From NCBI GenBank assembly GCA_015680685.1, contig MNCI01003452.1, positions 123,142 to 187,141 on the forward strand: a DNA stretch of 64,000 nt, in the 5' to 3' direction. Position 1 is the first letter of the stretch. Each line of letters opens with the position of its first letter. The position numbers were made by a program, and so were the translations under genes. The stretch comes from Gnetum montanum. Its lineage: Eukaryota > Streptophyta > Gnetopsida > Gnetales > Gnetaceae. Positions 22,426 to 33,599 of the stretch are shown here, piece by piece. A model generated the notes under the pieces. The model was given only the letters and a program-made list of their open reading frames with translations, was not told where the DNA came from and searched no databases.

Positions 22426-24368
22426 TACCCCCACAACTAAATGAAAACTCGTCCTTGAGTATAGAATAAAAGAAACAAGTTCTTTACAAAATATTGGAAA
22501 GATCTGGGATTATTGACTAATTGACAACTGATGGTGGAATGGCATGACAGACTCAACGTGCCCAGTGAACGGATCAATAAGCATATTACAACATTAGTGT
22601 TCATGACCATTGTGGTGAACACTCGTACATAAATGACATCCAAGCCTTTATTTGGTAGCTTGTAGAGAAAGAGAGAGAAAGAAAATGAAGCATGTTGCCA
22701 CCAATGCTAAGATTGCACCTTCTGTTGTTTATCCACAGCCATGCCACCAAACTTGCTCCTTTCATAAATGCTCTAGTTCCAGTCCATCCTGAGTGCTTCC
22801 CCCAAGCCTAGTCCATTATTTGTATGACCATCATCTGCACACACAACACCGTCACAAATGAGCAAGGATAGATAATCCACAATGCAATTGATACCTTGCC
22901 TCGATATGAAGCACATTGGCTAAGTTGTGGTTATGGCAGAAACTAGTTTGGAGATTTATCACTGGCAACTACCCAAGGTGTAGGGGTTAGGTATTTAGTA
23001 AAATGGAAAAAATTGAAAAATTTGTGCTAGGGCCCCCATAACTAAGAGTGAACCTTCGGTAGCTATAAGATGGAAAAACATGAGGAACAAGAAAGATGAA
23101 AAATATCAACGGCAATGCCAATAAGATGGATGTCATGGATGGGGATGAAAAAAGAAATGATTGATTGCAAGAAATTTTTAAGGGAAAGAAGTTAACAATT
23201 ACACCAAAAATAAATGCCAGTGGATCCTTCCCAAAGCAGGCTCATGCCTTTTATGCCTTGACAAACCCACAAACCAAAGAGTCTGTAGGCTCTAGGAATG
23301 TCATTTGAAAGCAAGAGTTAAAAACTTACCCATAAGAATTCACCAAAGAAAAATAATGCATCAACCTAGAATGAACAAATGAAAAAACCAAAAATGAGGT
23401 GGAAAATGGGAAGAAAGATGGAGAGGAGAGAATGGAATGAAATCCCAAGAACAAGGTTGTGTAAAGCCCCTTGTGTGTTTCATGGTTAAGATGACTAAGT
23501 AGAACTTCATCCCAAATCCAGACTCAAACCAACCATATTCAGTGACCTCGCATTAATACACCTGGCCAATCCATCCTCTTGAAGCAACAATAATGCCTTC
23601 ATAAAGAGTGACCATCATCCCGAGGAGAGCGAGATGGAGAAGCAGGAAGTGAGAAAGGGCCTTAGTTGAGGGAACCTTCAAGCATGGGTAACATGTCTTT
23701 CTAGTTTCATAACCAATGCTTGTAGCCCATATTTCTTTATTATGTCTAAGGGGTGTGCTTTGAATTCTCACTTTTCTTCTTTATTTTCCTTTTTGTTTTT
23801 TCTTTTTTTATTTTTTTATTTTGCATGAGAACCACACCATGCAAAGACTTATTTTTATTCACTCAGCTTCCTAATTTTTGAACAATGTCAGAATGGCAAA
23901 AAAACCCAAGAAAAAAGCATCCAAGCACCCAAGATAATGGCCAACACAAATGCATCGAATCCCCTTGAAGTCACACCCTTTTCATCCTTTGATTCTTTCC
24001 TTGGTTTGAAAACTACCTAGCCACCAATTCATTAATAAATTCACTTAGAAAAAGGGGACTATACAGTTCCAAGCCAAAGGAGACCATAGAGTTATATGGA
24101 TGAGTGGATGGCATGGACTCATTGCTTATTTTACCAAAAGAACCATAACTTAATATCAGCAGCATAATTCAAAGGTAAAAATCAAACATTAACAATCAAT
24201 ATGATATAATGCAATCCACCATCATGAGCACTTATTGGATGATGAATAAAAGTAAATCAAGTAAACAAAGAAATAGTAAAAACATGAACGATCGTGTAAA
24301 ACAAAAATAAGAAAAGTTGGAAAAATGTGTAAAATAAAAATTCAAAATGAACTTAGGGCCTAAAATGG
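22426..24368 (-). other. Y spacer between integrase and 3' LTR
   Basis: A close copy of 13,349-15,170 with no intact gene. It keeps about 165 bases (24,250-24,410) that are replaced by one N in X. Confidence 0.7.
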
Positions 24369-25850
24369 TTAGCATAGGTGGCCATCTCCCCCACGACTGA
24401 GTTGGAAGGAGGAGATCCAAAATAGTGAGCAAGGTTGTCCATCAATAGAGGTAGCATGTGTATTGGCTATCCTAAGCTCATGGAAAGGTTTGGTTTGTTG
24501 TACGTTGACCAATAGTTTCTTATCTAGGCTCTCAGGTATGTATATTGTCATGGCCCCTGAAGGAAAAGTTGCATAAATAATATAAGGTCCTTCCCATAGT
24601 GTTTGAAATTTAGTATGCAATGGCACATGTGTGGGATTCCAGTAGAGAACCTTATTTCCTAGTTGATATTTAACTTTCCTAATCCTTAGGTCATGACATT
24701 ATTTATTAAATGCCTTGTGCAACTCGTTAGATGACAGGGCAGCTAGTCGATTTTCATCTAGCAAGTTAAGGGTTACTAATCATTATTTCTATGCTAGATC
24801 AAGGTCAAGGTTGAGGTCACATGTCGTGGATAGTGTACGAAGCTTAGTTTGAATGGGAAGCATTGGTAATTTAGCGTACACTAACTCATATGGAGAGTAG
24901 CCTATAGGGAGTTTCCATATGGAGTGGTATGCCCAAAGAGCATCATTCAGTTTATGCTCCAGTCTTGCCTAAACTTGCTAATGGTTCTTGTCAATATCTT
25001 CATAATCTCCCTGTTGGTGACTTCTACTTGACCATTCACTTGGGTGTTGTATGGTGTAGTCAATTTATGCTCAACCCCTAAGCGTTGCATTAATTTCCAA
25101 ACAGTTGCACCTGTGAAGTGTGTACCATTGTCTGAAATAAGTGCATGTGGTACACCAAACCTATTTATGAGTTGTTGTTGAATAAATCGTGAGCTATAGA
25201 TGATGTACAATCTTTAACAGTAGCTGCTTTGACCCATTTTGTTAGGTAATCAACAGCAACAATAATATAAGCTTTTCCATTGGACATTGGTGTAATTGGC
25301 CCCATAAAATCAATTCCCTAAATGTCGAAGGGTTCTAACGGTTGAATCCATTATTGTGGACCCTCCATTCTAGATGTCATTCCCCCATCACATTGACAAC
25401 GCTCACAAGATTAGATGAATTGATGGACATCCCAAAACAATGTAAGCCAATCATATCCTGCAAGCAAGATCTTCATAGTCATTTGTCTCCCAGCGTAATG
25501 ACCCCCACAAGGACCCTCATGAGCATCTTGGAGAACTTGCAGTTGATCTATATTGGGAACACACCATCGAACCAAGCCATCGAGACACACTTTGTAAAGT
25601 TGCCCACTAATTTTCATAAAGTACTTGGCTTGGTAAAGAAACTGTTGTTTCTTCCTAAGGTTTAACTCTTGTGGTATTTGTTGGGTGAGGAGATAGGTAA
25701 GAATGCTACTATACCAGTTTGTCTTTATGGGTGATTGATTATTCACTACACTAGCAAAGAGGAATTCATCAAGAAAATAATCAAAAATTGGATACATGTC
25801 CTCTTTGTTGTCCCATCACAACTAATATAAATGATCAACAACTACGCTCT
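24369..25850 (-). pseudogene. Y integrase
   Basis: The C-terminal domain (24,369-24,626) ends in SRGGDGHLC and a stop and includes TLWEGPYIIYATFPSGAM. The zinc-binding region is at 25,400-25,560 (HEGPCGGHYAGR with both His, then CERCQCDGG). The core shows GIDFMGP, ISDNGTHF (24,947-25,210) and VEVTNREI. Stops such as those in QWI and WGID are at positions that are Gln or Trp elsewhere. Confidence 0.8.
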
Positions 25851-27348
25851 CAGCATCTTTATGATCAATCATCGTAAGATCGAACTCTTGTAAGATTACA
25901 AGTCATCATATGATACGAGGGCTTACCATTGGCTTATTCATGAGGAACCTTATTACACTATGATCTGTATGTATATACACTTTATATCCCAATACATAGT
26001 GTCTAAATGTTTCTAGTGCAAACACTACAACCGTTAATTCTTTCTCTGTGGTAGTGTAGTTAAGTTATGCACCAACGATTCTACTTGCACAATGGATGTA
26101 ATAAGAATGCTTCTAGTCATCTAACTATGTAAGTACGGCGCCTAAGGCATAGTTGGATGCGTTAGCTATGATATGGAATGGTTTGAACCAGTCAAGAGCT
26201 TGTAGAATGGGTGTTTCTACTAGCTTCTATTTCAGAGTTTGAAAAGCTAATTTGCATTCCTTGGTCCACTCGAAAGGTACGTCCTTTTTCGTTAATTCCA
26301 CCAATGGTTTGGAAACCTTTGAAAAGTTCTCAATAAATCTCCTATCGTAGCTAGTATGTCCAAGGAATGACCAAATTTTCAGTTGACGCATAATTCCTTG
26401 GATAACTTTGATTTTCTTGGGGTCTACCTCTATCCCTGTGTGTGAGATTTTGTGCCCTAGTACTATGCCCTCTTAGACCATCAAATGGCTTTTCTACCAG
26501 TTGAGCCTCAAATTGGTTTCTACACATCTTTTTAACACTTGCTCTAACTAGTCCAAGGCTTGATCAAAGTTTGCTCCATAGGTGGAGAAACCGTCCATAA
26601 AGACTTCTACACCATTTCCTATCTACTGTTGGAAGATGCTTAGAACTAGTTATTGAAATGTTGTAGGGGCATTGCACAAGCCAAACGGCATCTGTTTGTA
26701 TGCAAACATTTCCCAAGAAGTGGTGAACGTAGTCTTGGCTTGGTCTTCTGGGGCTATTTGTATTTGATTATATCCACTATATCCATCCAAAAAATTGTAG
26801 TAGTGATGCCCTACGATGGTGTCTAAGACTTGGTCAACAAATGGCAATGGAAAGTGATCTTTGAATGTTTCCATATTCAGTAGCCTGAAATCTATGCATA
26901 CTCTCCATTTGCCTCCCTTTTTAGGCACAATAACTAAGGGGCTAACCCATTCGCTATTAGCAATGGGGTATATGAACCCAGCCTTGAGAAGCTATTTGAT
27001 TTCTTCCTTAACTACTTGCTTCAGCTTTGGATTCAAACGCCTCTGTGGTTGTCTTTGAGGCTTCATGGAGGGGTCGATGTAAATCCTATGTTGGCATATC
27101 CTAGGATCTATTCCAGTTATTTCAAAATATGACCAAGCGAAGGCTTTTGACCATCTATTGATTACCTTCAATAGTTCTTCTTTCTATTGAGGAGCAAGCT
27201 TAGCATTGATAATTACTCATTTTCTATTTTTAAGGAACGTGTATTCCATACTAGTGGCCAATGGTTTTAGCTCAAGGGGCTCCTTCTTAAATTTCTCAGG
27301 GATTTCCAACCTCTCCCAGTTGAAATTTTCAAGGTTAAGACTTGGAAG
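25851..27348 (-). pseudogene. pol: Y RNase H and reverse transcriptase, catalytic Asp lost
   Basis: RT runs from about 27,060 (QRQPQRRLNPKLKQVV) through VPKKGGKWRVCIDF and FLDGYSGYNQIQIAPED to the motif C block, which reads VFMDGFSTYG. The second catalytic Asp of FMDD is Gly (codon at 26,590-26,592, GGT). RNase H at about 25,890-26,230 has FALETFRHYVLGYKVYIHTDHS. Z is inserted at 27,349 in the linker between protease and RT. Confidence 0.85.
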
Positions 27349-27470
27349 TGAAACACCACAAAAATTTTGGCTAACACTTGTAGACAGAAATTGAGCTAAG
27401 TCATGTTGGTCCCCAGCATGACCAAGCTTGAAAGCCTCAAAAANTATAAATCAACTTTTGGGCCCTAAAT

Positions 27471-28130
27471 AATGCATTTTCATGTGTGTACGCTGGGTAC
27501 ATTTTGGTGTACGCTGACCAGCGTACAGCCCAACGTACACCACCAAAAAGGGCCTAAAATAGGCACCAAAGAGCAAGATTTTCACCTAAAATTAACTCCC
27601 AGAGGTAGGGCAACTGTTGGGCATCATCTCAGGCACCTGAAAATCAAGTTTTGACCTTGAAATGATGCATTTACATGTGTGTGCGCTGGGTACATTTTGG
27701 TGTACGTTGACCAGCGTACACCACCAAAAACGGCCCAAAATAGGCACTAAAGAGCAAGATTTGCACCTAAAATTGACTCCCAAAGGTAGGGCAACTATTG
27801 GGCATCATCACAGGCAGCTGAAAATCAATTTTTGACCTCAAAATGATGCATTTACATGTGTGTATGTTGGGTACATTTTGTTGTACGCTGGCCAGCGTAC
27901 AGCCCAACATACACCACCAAAAATGGCCCAAAACAGGCACCAAAGAGCAAGATTTTTACCTGAAATTGACTCCTGGAGGTAGGGAAACTATTGGGCATCA
28001 TCACAAGCATATGAAAATCAAGTTTTAACCTTGAAATGATGCATTTTTATGTGTGTACACTAGGTACATCTTGTTGTACGCTCGCCAGCGTATAGCCCAA
28101 CGTACACCACTAAAATAGGCCCAAAACTGC
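27471..28130 (+). repeat. U3 tandem repeats with a perfect palindrome
   Basis: Four units start near 27,471, 27,660, 27,840 and 28,033; each carries a GTACGCTGRCCAGCGTAC-type dyad followed by AAAAATAGGC- and GAGCAAGATTTTCACC-like blocks. The copy at 27,883-27,900 is the perfect 18-bp palindrome GTACGCTGGCCAGCGTAC. The right LTR has three units. Confidence 0.85.
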
Positions 28131-28477
28131 ATCAAAATGAAGTCAAAATCGGCACCCAGACACCCTGGAGGATCAGCAGCACTCAGGCACCAAGGGACAA
28201 GCACCATCATACATAATTAGACATCCAACATGTCAATTCATGAGCTGTACGCTGAGGTTGATGCTGAGCCTGTACACTGAGGTTGATGCTGAGCCTACAC
28301 GCTACGGTTGATACTAAGCTTGTATATTGAGGTTGATGCTCAATCTCATACACTGCATGCTATACAGTTGTAACATATCATGCACTCGATCAACGCACCA
28401 CCTATCTCTTGATCCGAATTTTTCTCACCTCACAACCACTCATCTCCTTCTAGATCCTAATCTAACGCCCAAGATCT

Positions 28478-28484
28478 TATAAAA
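28478..28484 (+). promoter_or_regulatory. TATA box, Z 5' LTR
   Basis: TATAAAA in ATCTTATAAAAACC; the same sequence is at 36,637-36,643 in the 3' LTR. Confidence 0.6.
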
Positions 28485-29059
28485 ACCTCGATTTTTCACT
28501 AGATCGAGGTTGGTAATTTTTACAAACGGACACAAAAACTAGAATCTAGGACACTTAGCAGATCTAGGCATTAACCTCTACACATTGGGCATAAGACTTG
28601 GACGTTGCATTTCCCTACAATCCAAAACTTGCATCTTCCAGCACCCATCATCACCCACCAGGGCTAAACGTCTGCCTTGTGATTCATCCACAACTGCATT
28701 CTAATCGGTGCACACTTTAATCATTTTTCAAATACAAAACAGTTTACATTTTGCCCATTTTTATTACAATTTCCTTTGTTCTTCCAGTTTACATTTACAT
28801 TACATTTTACGTTATTGTGCCTGTTTACGTTACGATTTACGTTTAATGTGCATCGTTTACGTATAACCCAACGCATTGCAAAGTGCATACGTTGGGGAAG
28901 TCCTCGTTTGATCCGCATGCAGACCATTCAAGGCACTCTACCTTCATCCATTCTAGCTTACCCTTAAGCAAAGGTAGGGTCTTCTGTATTTCTTCTGAGG
29001 ATCTCCTGGTGTTTGTTTCATTCCAGCCTTGCACCAACGATTTCAGACAGTACAGAAAA

Positions 29060-29077
29060 TGGCACTAGAAGGAGGGC
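29060..29077 (+). other. Primer-binding-site-like sequence of Z
   Basis: TGGCACTAGAAGGAGGGC lies five bases after the LTR end. It begins with TGG as primer sites do. I cannot name the matching tRNA with confidence. Confidence 0.5.
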
Positions 29078-29084
29078 CTTTTTT

Positions 29085-29370
29085 CTCCTAGATCTACATC
29101 TTGCTATCCTAGATCTACACCCGGTGATTGCAGATCTGCACCCTGCAACTGCAGATCTGCACCCTACAACTGCAGATCTGCACCCTGCGACTACACATCT
29201 GCAACCTGTAACTACAGATATGCACCCTGGAACTGCAGATCTGCACCCTACGACTGTAGATCTGTGCCCTGTAACTGCAGATCTGCACCCTACAACTACA
29301 GATCTGCACCTTGCGACTGTAGATCTACGTCCAAACATTACAGATCTGTGTTTTTCTCTCTCAGATCTAT
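29085..29370 (+). repeat. 21-bp minisatellite in Z leader
   Basis: About thirteen copies of a 21-bp unit with core AGATCTGCACCCTGCAACTG, each with a BglII-like AGATCT. Because 21 is a multiple of three, frames on both strands stay open and give heptapeptide repeats (DLHPATA on the plus strand). Confidence 0.9.
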
Positions 29371-29399
29371 GCCACATCCAGCGTTCATACGCTATTCAC

Positions 29400-29670
29400 C
29401 TGTATACACTGGACACTTAGACAAATTTTCAGTGTTCACACGCTAGACACTTAGAAAAATTTTCAGTGTTCACACACTAGACACTTGGAAAATTTTTTAG
29501 TGTTTGCACTCTGGACACTTAGAAAAATTTTTAAAGTTCACACACTGGACACTTAGAAAAATTTTCAGTGTTCACACGCTAGAGACTTAGAAAAATTTTC
29601 AGTGTTCACACGCTGGACACTTAGAAAAATTTTTAGTGTTCACACGCTGCCAGCTTGACACGCTGCACAC
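29400..29670 (+). repeat. About 32-bp minisatellite in Z leader
   Basis: Around eight copies of a unit containing GTTCACACGCTAGACACTTA followed by GAAAAATTTTC. Confidence 0.85.
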
Positions 29671-29724
29671 TTAGGAGAACTTTATACTTAGCTTTCACAT
29701 GTTGATAGTTTTCATGAATAGTTA

Positions 29725-29875
29725 GTCACGCTGTAGACTTGTCACACTGCACACGTTGCAGTCCAGTCACGCTGTAGACTTGTCACACTGCACACGTTGC
29801 AGTCCAATCACACTGTAGACTTGTCACACTGCACACGTTGCAGTCTAGTCATGCTGCACACACTACACACTTAGC
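29725..29875 (+). repeat. 41-bp minisatellite in Z leader
   Basis: Unit starts at 29,725, 29,766, 29,807 and 29,848 give an exact 41-base period; the core is GTCACGCTGTAGACTTGTCA. The last unit is partial. Confidence 0.85.
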
Positions 29876-29932
29876 CTGAAACACACTCGGCACTTGTTAG
29901 CTAGCCCGTATGCTACCCCGTCACACAGCACC

Positions 29933-31640
29933 ATGGAGTCATCTCATAATTCTAACGCATGCACCTTCGTAATCCTCACACAGGAACAGTGCAACTTTAT
30001 CTATGTGAAGTTTTAGGCCAACCTTCCCCTTAACACCACAGAACAGGAGGCAAAATGAAACTTTGAGCGCAAATACATGGGAGGTCATGAATTTGTCCCC
30101 TCTGCATATGACATCATCCCCCTTTCTAAGCCTCACCACCAACTCATCTCTCAGCTCCTTCTGGCAAGGAGCGAAAACACATGGCGACCCACTGAGGAGC
30201 CCCAAAACCAACATGATGTAGATGACTTCGAGGCACAATCTGAACCTGAGGATTCATACCACACTCTCAGTCCCCGTTCCCATGTTAACCCATCATTCCA
30301 CTCACGCGTGGGACAAATGATTCATCTTCATGCATCAACGAGCATACAAGCACTAGTATCCCAATAGAGATTGCCCACGCCCATCTCCACCCAGTACATA
30401 CCGCACGTGTAAACACATGGAGCAACTTTTGTTACATTGGCCCCACACATTCAAGGTGTCACTTCACAGTTTTTGGCTAGGCAAGGAACCATACCCCTTG
30501 TTCAACTACCCACTCACTTCAACATCCCACACCCTGCAACCAAAACTCTGAATGTTGCTCCACAGCAACAAATGACAACCCAACAATCTCTCCAACCAAC
30601 TAATTTGCCTACTGCTCAAGAGTGGATAGAAGCAAAACAATGGATACAAGCATTAGCTGACAAGGTAAAGCACCTAAAAAACTGCCAACACTGAAGCAGT
30701 TAAAGTACTGGACTTCTACCACAATGATTCAATTAACTCTTCAGTGCCACCATTAGCTTTACCCAAGGGAATCACACTGCCCCAGTTAACCAAGTACAAT
30801 GGGAAGGGAGATCCGAACGCTCACTTAGTCATGTTTCAATCAGAAACTCTATTGCTTCAAGCTTGGGCCCACGCAATCTTGCACGTGTCCGCTATGTCCT
30901 TAATGGGCGTATCCTTAGACTGGTACCGAGCCCTGCCATGTAACTCCATATCCTCTCTTGAGGATCTGTTACACCAGTTTGTTACCAGGTTTAAGTACAA
31001 CCTGAAGGCTGAAGCAACACTAGACACTCTGATACAAGTGAAACAAGCACCACTATAGCCTATGCAAAAGTTCATCCAACGATGGAGTGCAGCCCTTAAC
31101 GAACTTCATGAGCCCATCCCTGAAATGTATTTTCTTACAATTCTGAAGGGAGCTGTGAATGACTTTGTTAAGTCAAAGTTGTACTACCTAAGTGCTCAAA
31201 CGTTGAGCCAAGCTTTCACGCAGATCAAGAATATTGAACAAGCTGCACAAACCAGCAATGATCCCACCTATGTAGCTTACAAGAACCAACACATTGCCAA
31301 ACAACAGACAACAACGAAAACTGTAGCCGCAAGCACAAAAAAAACAAACACCAATTCCAACCTGCCTGCAATGACAGGGGCCACCCCAAGGCCCAACTTC
31401 CAACGCAAGGATCGCTCTAAGTATACACCGCTACCCACGTGACCCTCTAAACTACTAGAGCAACTCCTCAAAATCGGGCAAATCCAATACAAACAAGTAG
31501 CAGAAAATGCTCGTTGAAGACACGACAGGTACTGCGAGCTAGTAAGGAACCCCACTTTAGCAGCACCAAATGAGCCCCCGGTTCCACGACATTTCAAATT
31601 AGACCAATTCTATCACTACCACCAGATGTCCNTGTAGAAC
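29933..31640 (+). pseudogene. Z gag
   Basis: The ATG at 29,933 sits in a favourable context (CAGCACCATGG) and opens MESSHNSNACTFVILTQEQ. The first part (to about 30,694) and the capsid part (30,744-31,442) are in different frames, so a frameshift lies between them. The capsid part has LPQLTKYNGKGDPNAHLVMF, VSLDWYRALPCNSISSLEDL and FVTRFKYN, which match the retrotransposon-gag domain of Tat elements. A few stops (for example after KQAPL, at a Gln codon) interrupt it. The 3' end near 31,517-31,752 is scrambled by an assembly artefact. Confidence 0.75.
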
Positions 31641-31752
31641 TAGGGGCTCGTTTGGTGTTGCTAAGGTGGGGTTCCTTAGTAGCTCACAGTACCTGTCGTG
31701 TCTTNACAACATTTCAAGTTAGACCAATTCTGTCACTACCACCAGATGTCCA
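31633..31752. other. Assembly artefact bounded by N characters
   Basis: The 72 bases 31,633-31,704 are the reverse complement, with some mismatches, of 31,517-31,588. The bases after the N at 31,705 repeat 31,586-31,631. Single Ns stand at 31,632 and 31,705. Confidence 0.8.
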
Positions 31753-31913
31753 ATCACAACACCGACACCTGCCATGCATTATAGGATGATCTACAAGCAA
31801 TGATAGAATGGGGCCAACTCAACATCAACACCCTGAATCAACCTAGCACAAACAATGTCTCCTATGTCATAAACTCCATTAGCATAGATAGTAAGCCTAA
31901 ACCTATGCAGCAA

Positions 31914-32310
31914 CCTTTTGTGATCCATGTGCCTCCCAGCAAGGCAACAATCCCCTCCTCCTCCACAAGCAAGAGACCTCCCATCGTCATCAAGGTGCCA
32001 CCTAGAGCACCGACGACACCTTTTGTGGTCAAAGTACCACCACCTCACACGTCCACTAAGACGTTAAACTAGCAAGATTCAACACAATCCCGAGCACTGA
32101 AGATACCCTTTGTGGTCAAAGTACCACCATAATCGTCCGCTAAGATGTTAAACTAGAAGGAAGTGTCATCATCCGCTAAGATGTTAAACTGGCATGATGC
32201 ACTGACCACAACCACAAAGAAACCTTTTGTCATCAAGGTGCCACAACAAGCTAGTCAAACACCAATGACTCCTCCCAAACTACCATTTTTCATAAAGGTG
32301 CCACCATGTG
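31914..32310 (+). repeat. PFVIKVPP repeats between gag and protease of Z
   Basis: Six to seven copies of the octapeptide PF(V/I)(I/V)KVPP, spaced by 15-40 residues, are encoded here (31,914; 31,977; 32,019; 32,106; 32,223; 32,283 approximately). Two copies of the TAAACT core (about 32,055-32,190), as found after the W integrase, are interspersed. Function unknown. Confidence 0.7.
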
Positions 32311-32654
32311 ATGGCCCCTCACCTACCCAAAGCCCAACCATAGGCAACGTCTCAACCTCTTCTCCCTCAAGAGTCAACCTTGCCAACAACTCGGGTAAGC
32401 CTACCAAATGGCAGCAAAAGAGGAAAAATGAACAACGAACAACATCCACATCCAAAGCAAAGGCCACACCTAGTACACAACAACTGAACACTGGGGGCCC
32501 TACCCCTAATCCCAAACAAACCAAGCCCAAGCCCTCAACCCATACAGAGGCAACCAACACAACAACAAATAACATGGACTTTGTAGCTACACTGGCCCAG
32601 GTGAAACAAATGCTTAAACAAAATAACACAACCATGAGCTAGTACGACCTAGTC

Positions 32655-33599
32655 ATGACTTCATCCGTTCACTGCAAAGCCTTGGCTCAAATGTTAGCAT
32701 CCATTCCTATTATGGAGGATATCCCTGCAAATGAGGAATCCATCCATGCAACGATTTCACAACACACACCACAAGGATTGGGTTCAAACACCTTGGCCTT
32801 CTGTGAAGATGCAGTTAAAGTCAACCCCGAACGAGGGGAGGTCACAACAGCACCATTGTTGATCAGTGTACGTGTTGGGAAATGTACCATTCGCAGAGTG
32901 CAAGTTGATGACAGTGTGGCAACAAATGTAGTTTTATACTCCGTCATCGACAAACTAGGCATGGTAGACGAGATCATACCAACAGAAACCACATGTCTAA
33001 AATCCTTCAACAGATCACGTGTCATAGTCAAGGGCACGATTAACCTAGCCTTCATGGCAGGTGAACAATTTCCCACCAGCGCAGAGTTCACTGTCATAGA
33101 AGAGATGCCCAGTTTCAACATGATTCTTGGCAGATCTTGGCTAGCGCAACAACAAGCTGTTTCCTCACTGACACATCAAGAAATCTACCTTCCATACGAA
33201 GGTGGACAAGTCATTATACATGGTGACAACACTCCCTTTCAAGCTAACCACAACATAGACATGTCACAGGTCTTGAAAGAGGAGCCTCTTGATGCAACAC
33301 ACACAGAAACAAACGCAACACCTAGAGCCAAAACACCCGGACAAGTGGCAACCAACACAATATTTAGAGCTAAAACACCCGAACGAGTGGTGAAAACCAT
33401 AAGCCTCCTAGTGGAGCCTAAACCTAGCACACCTCCTAGACCACATTCGGTTAGGAAACAACCACTCAATCAAAGCACCCCTATGGCCAAAAACAAGTTG
33501 CATCCCCGCCCATTCTTCACCTTTGTTCGTTGTGCATATGTCACGTTCGTTTGTATTGTACTAACTTACGCATTCTCTCATGGCCAAAAAATGCCTTAA
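32655..33599 (+). pseudogene. Z protease-like ORF (open, active site altered)
   Basis: This is the longest open frame of Z, 314 codons. Its fold-specific blocks match Tat-lineage aspartic proteases: APLLISVRVGKCTIRRVQVD at about residues 66-85, then DDSVATNVVLYSVIDKLGM where the family has VD-x-GS(A/S)-x-N, and MILGRSWL at residues 156-163. The D-S/T-G triad is therefore not present (DDSVA). The tail (residues 190-314) is Thr/Pro-rich and ends in a hydrophobic stretch; I do not recognise it. The frame is intact, but I annotate it as degenerate because of the missing active-site glycine. Confidence 0.65.

Larger units (their letters stand above)
27349..29054 (+). repeat. 5' LTR of element Z
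   Basis: Starts TGAAACACC and ends GACAGTACA. It contains four about 185-bp repeat units (27,471-28,130), a second short repeat built on GTACGCTGAGGTTGATGCTG (28,247-28,345), and a TATAAAA box at 28,478. The N at 27,444 replaces about 280 bases present in the 3' LTR. Confidence 0.9.

Noticed and set aside
22426-24368. Treating LTR plus spacer as one 2.75-kb LTR because both are duplicated
   Set aside because: LTR3 stops at 41,624 with an intact CTCATCA tip and the primer-site/PPT positions fit LTRs of 0.93-1.02 kb; the spacer belongs to the internal region.
29018-29377. 119-codon minus-strand frame rich in CRSAV repeats
   Set aside because: It is the reverse reading of the 21-bp minisatellite; frames stay open because the unit length is a multiple of three.
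29085-29875. Regular repeats with spacers that look like a CRISPR array
   Set aside because: Units are head-to-tail minisatellites without unique spacers, inside a plant LTR element leader.
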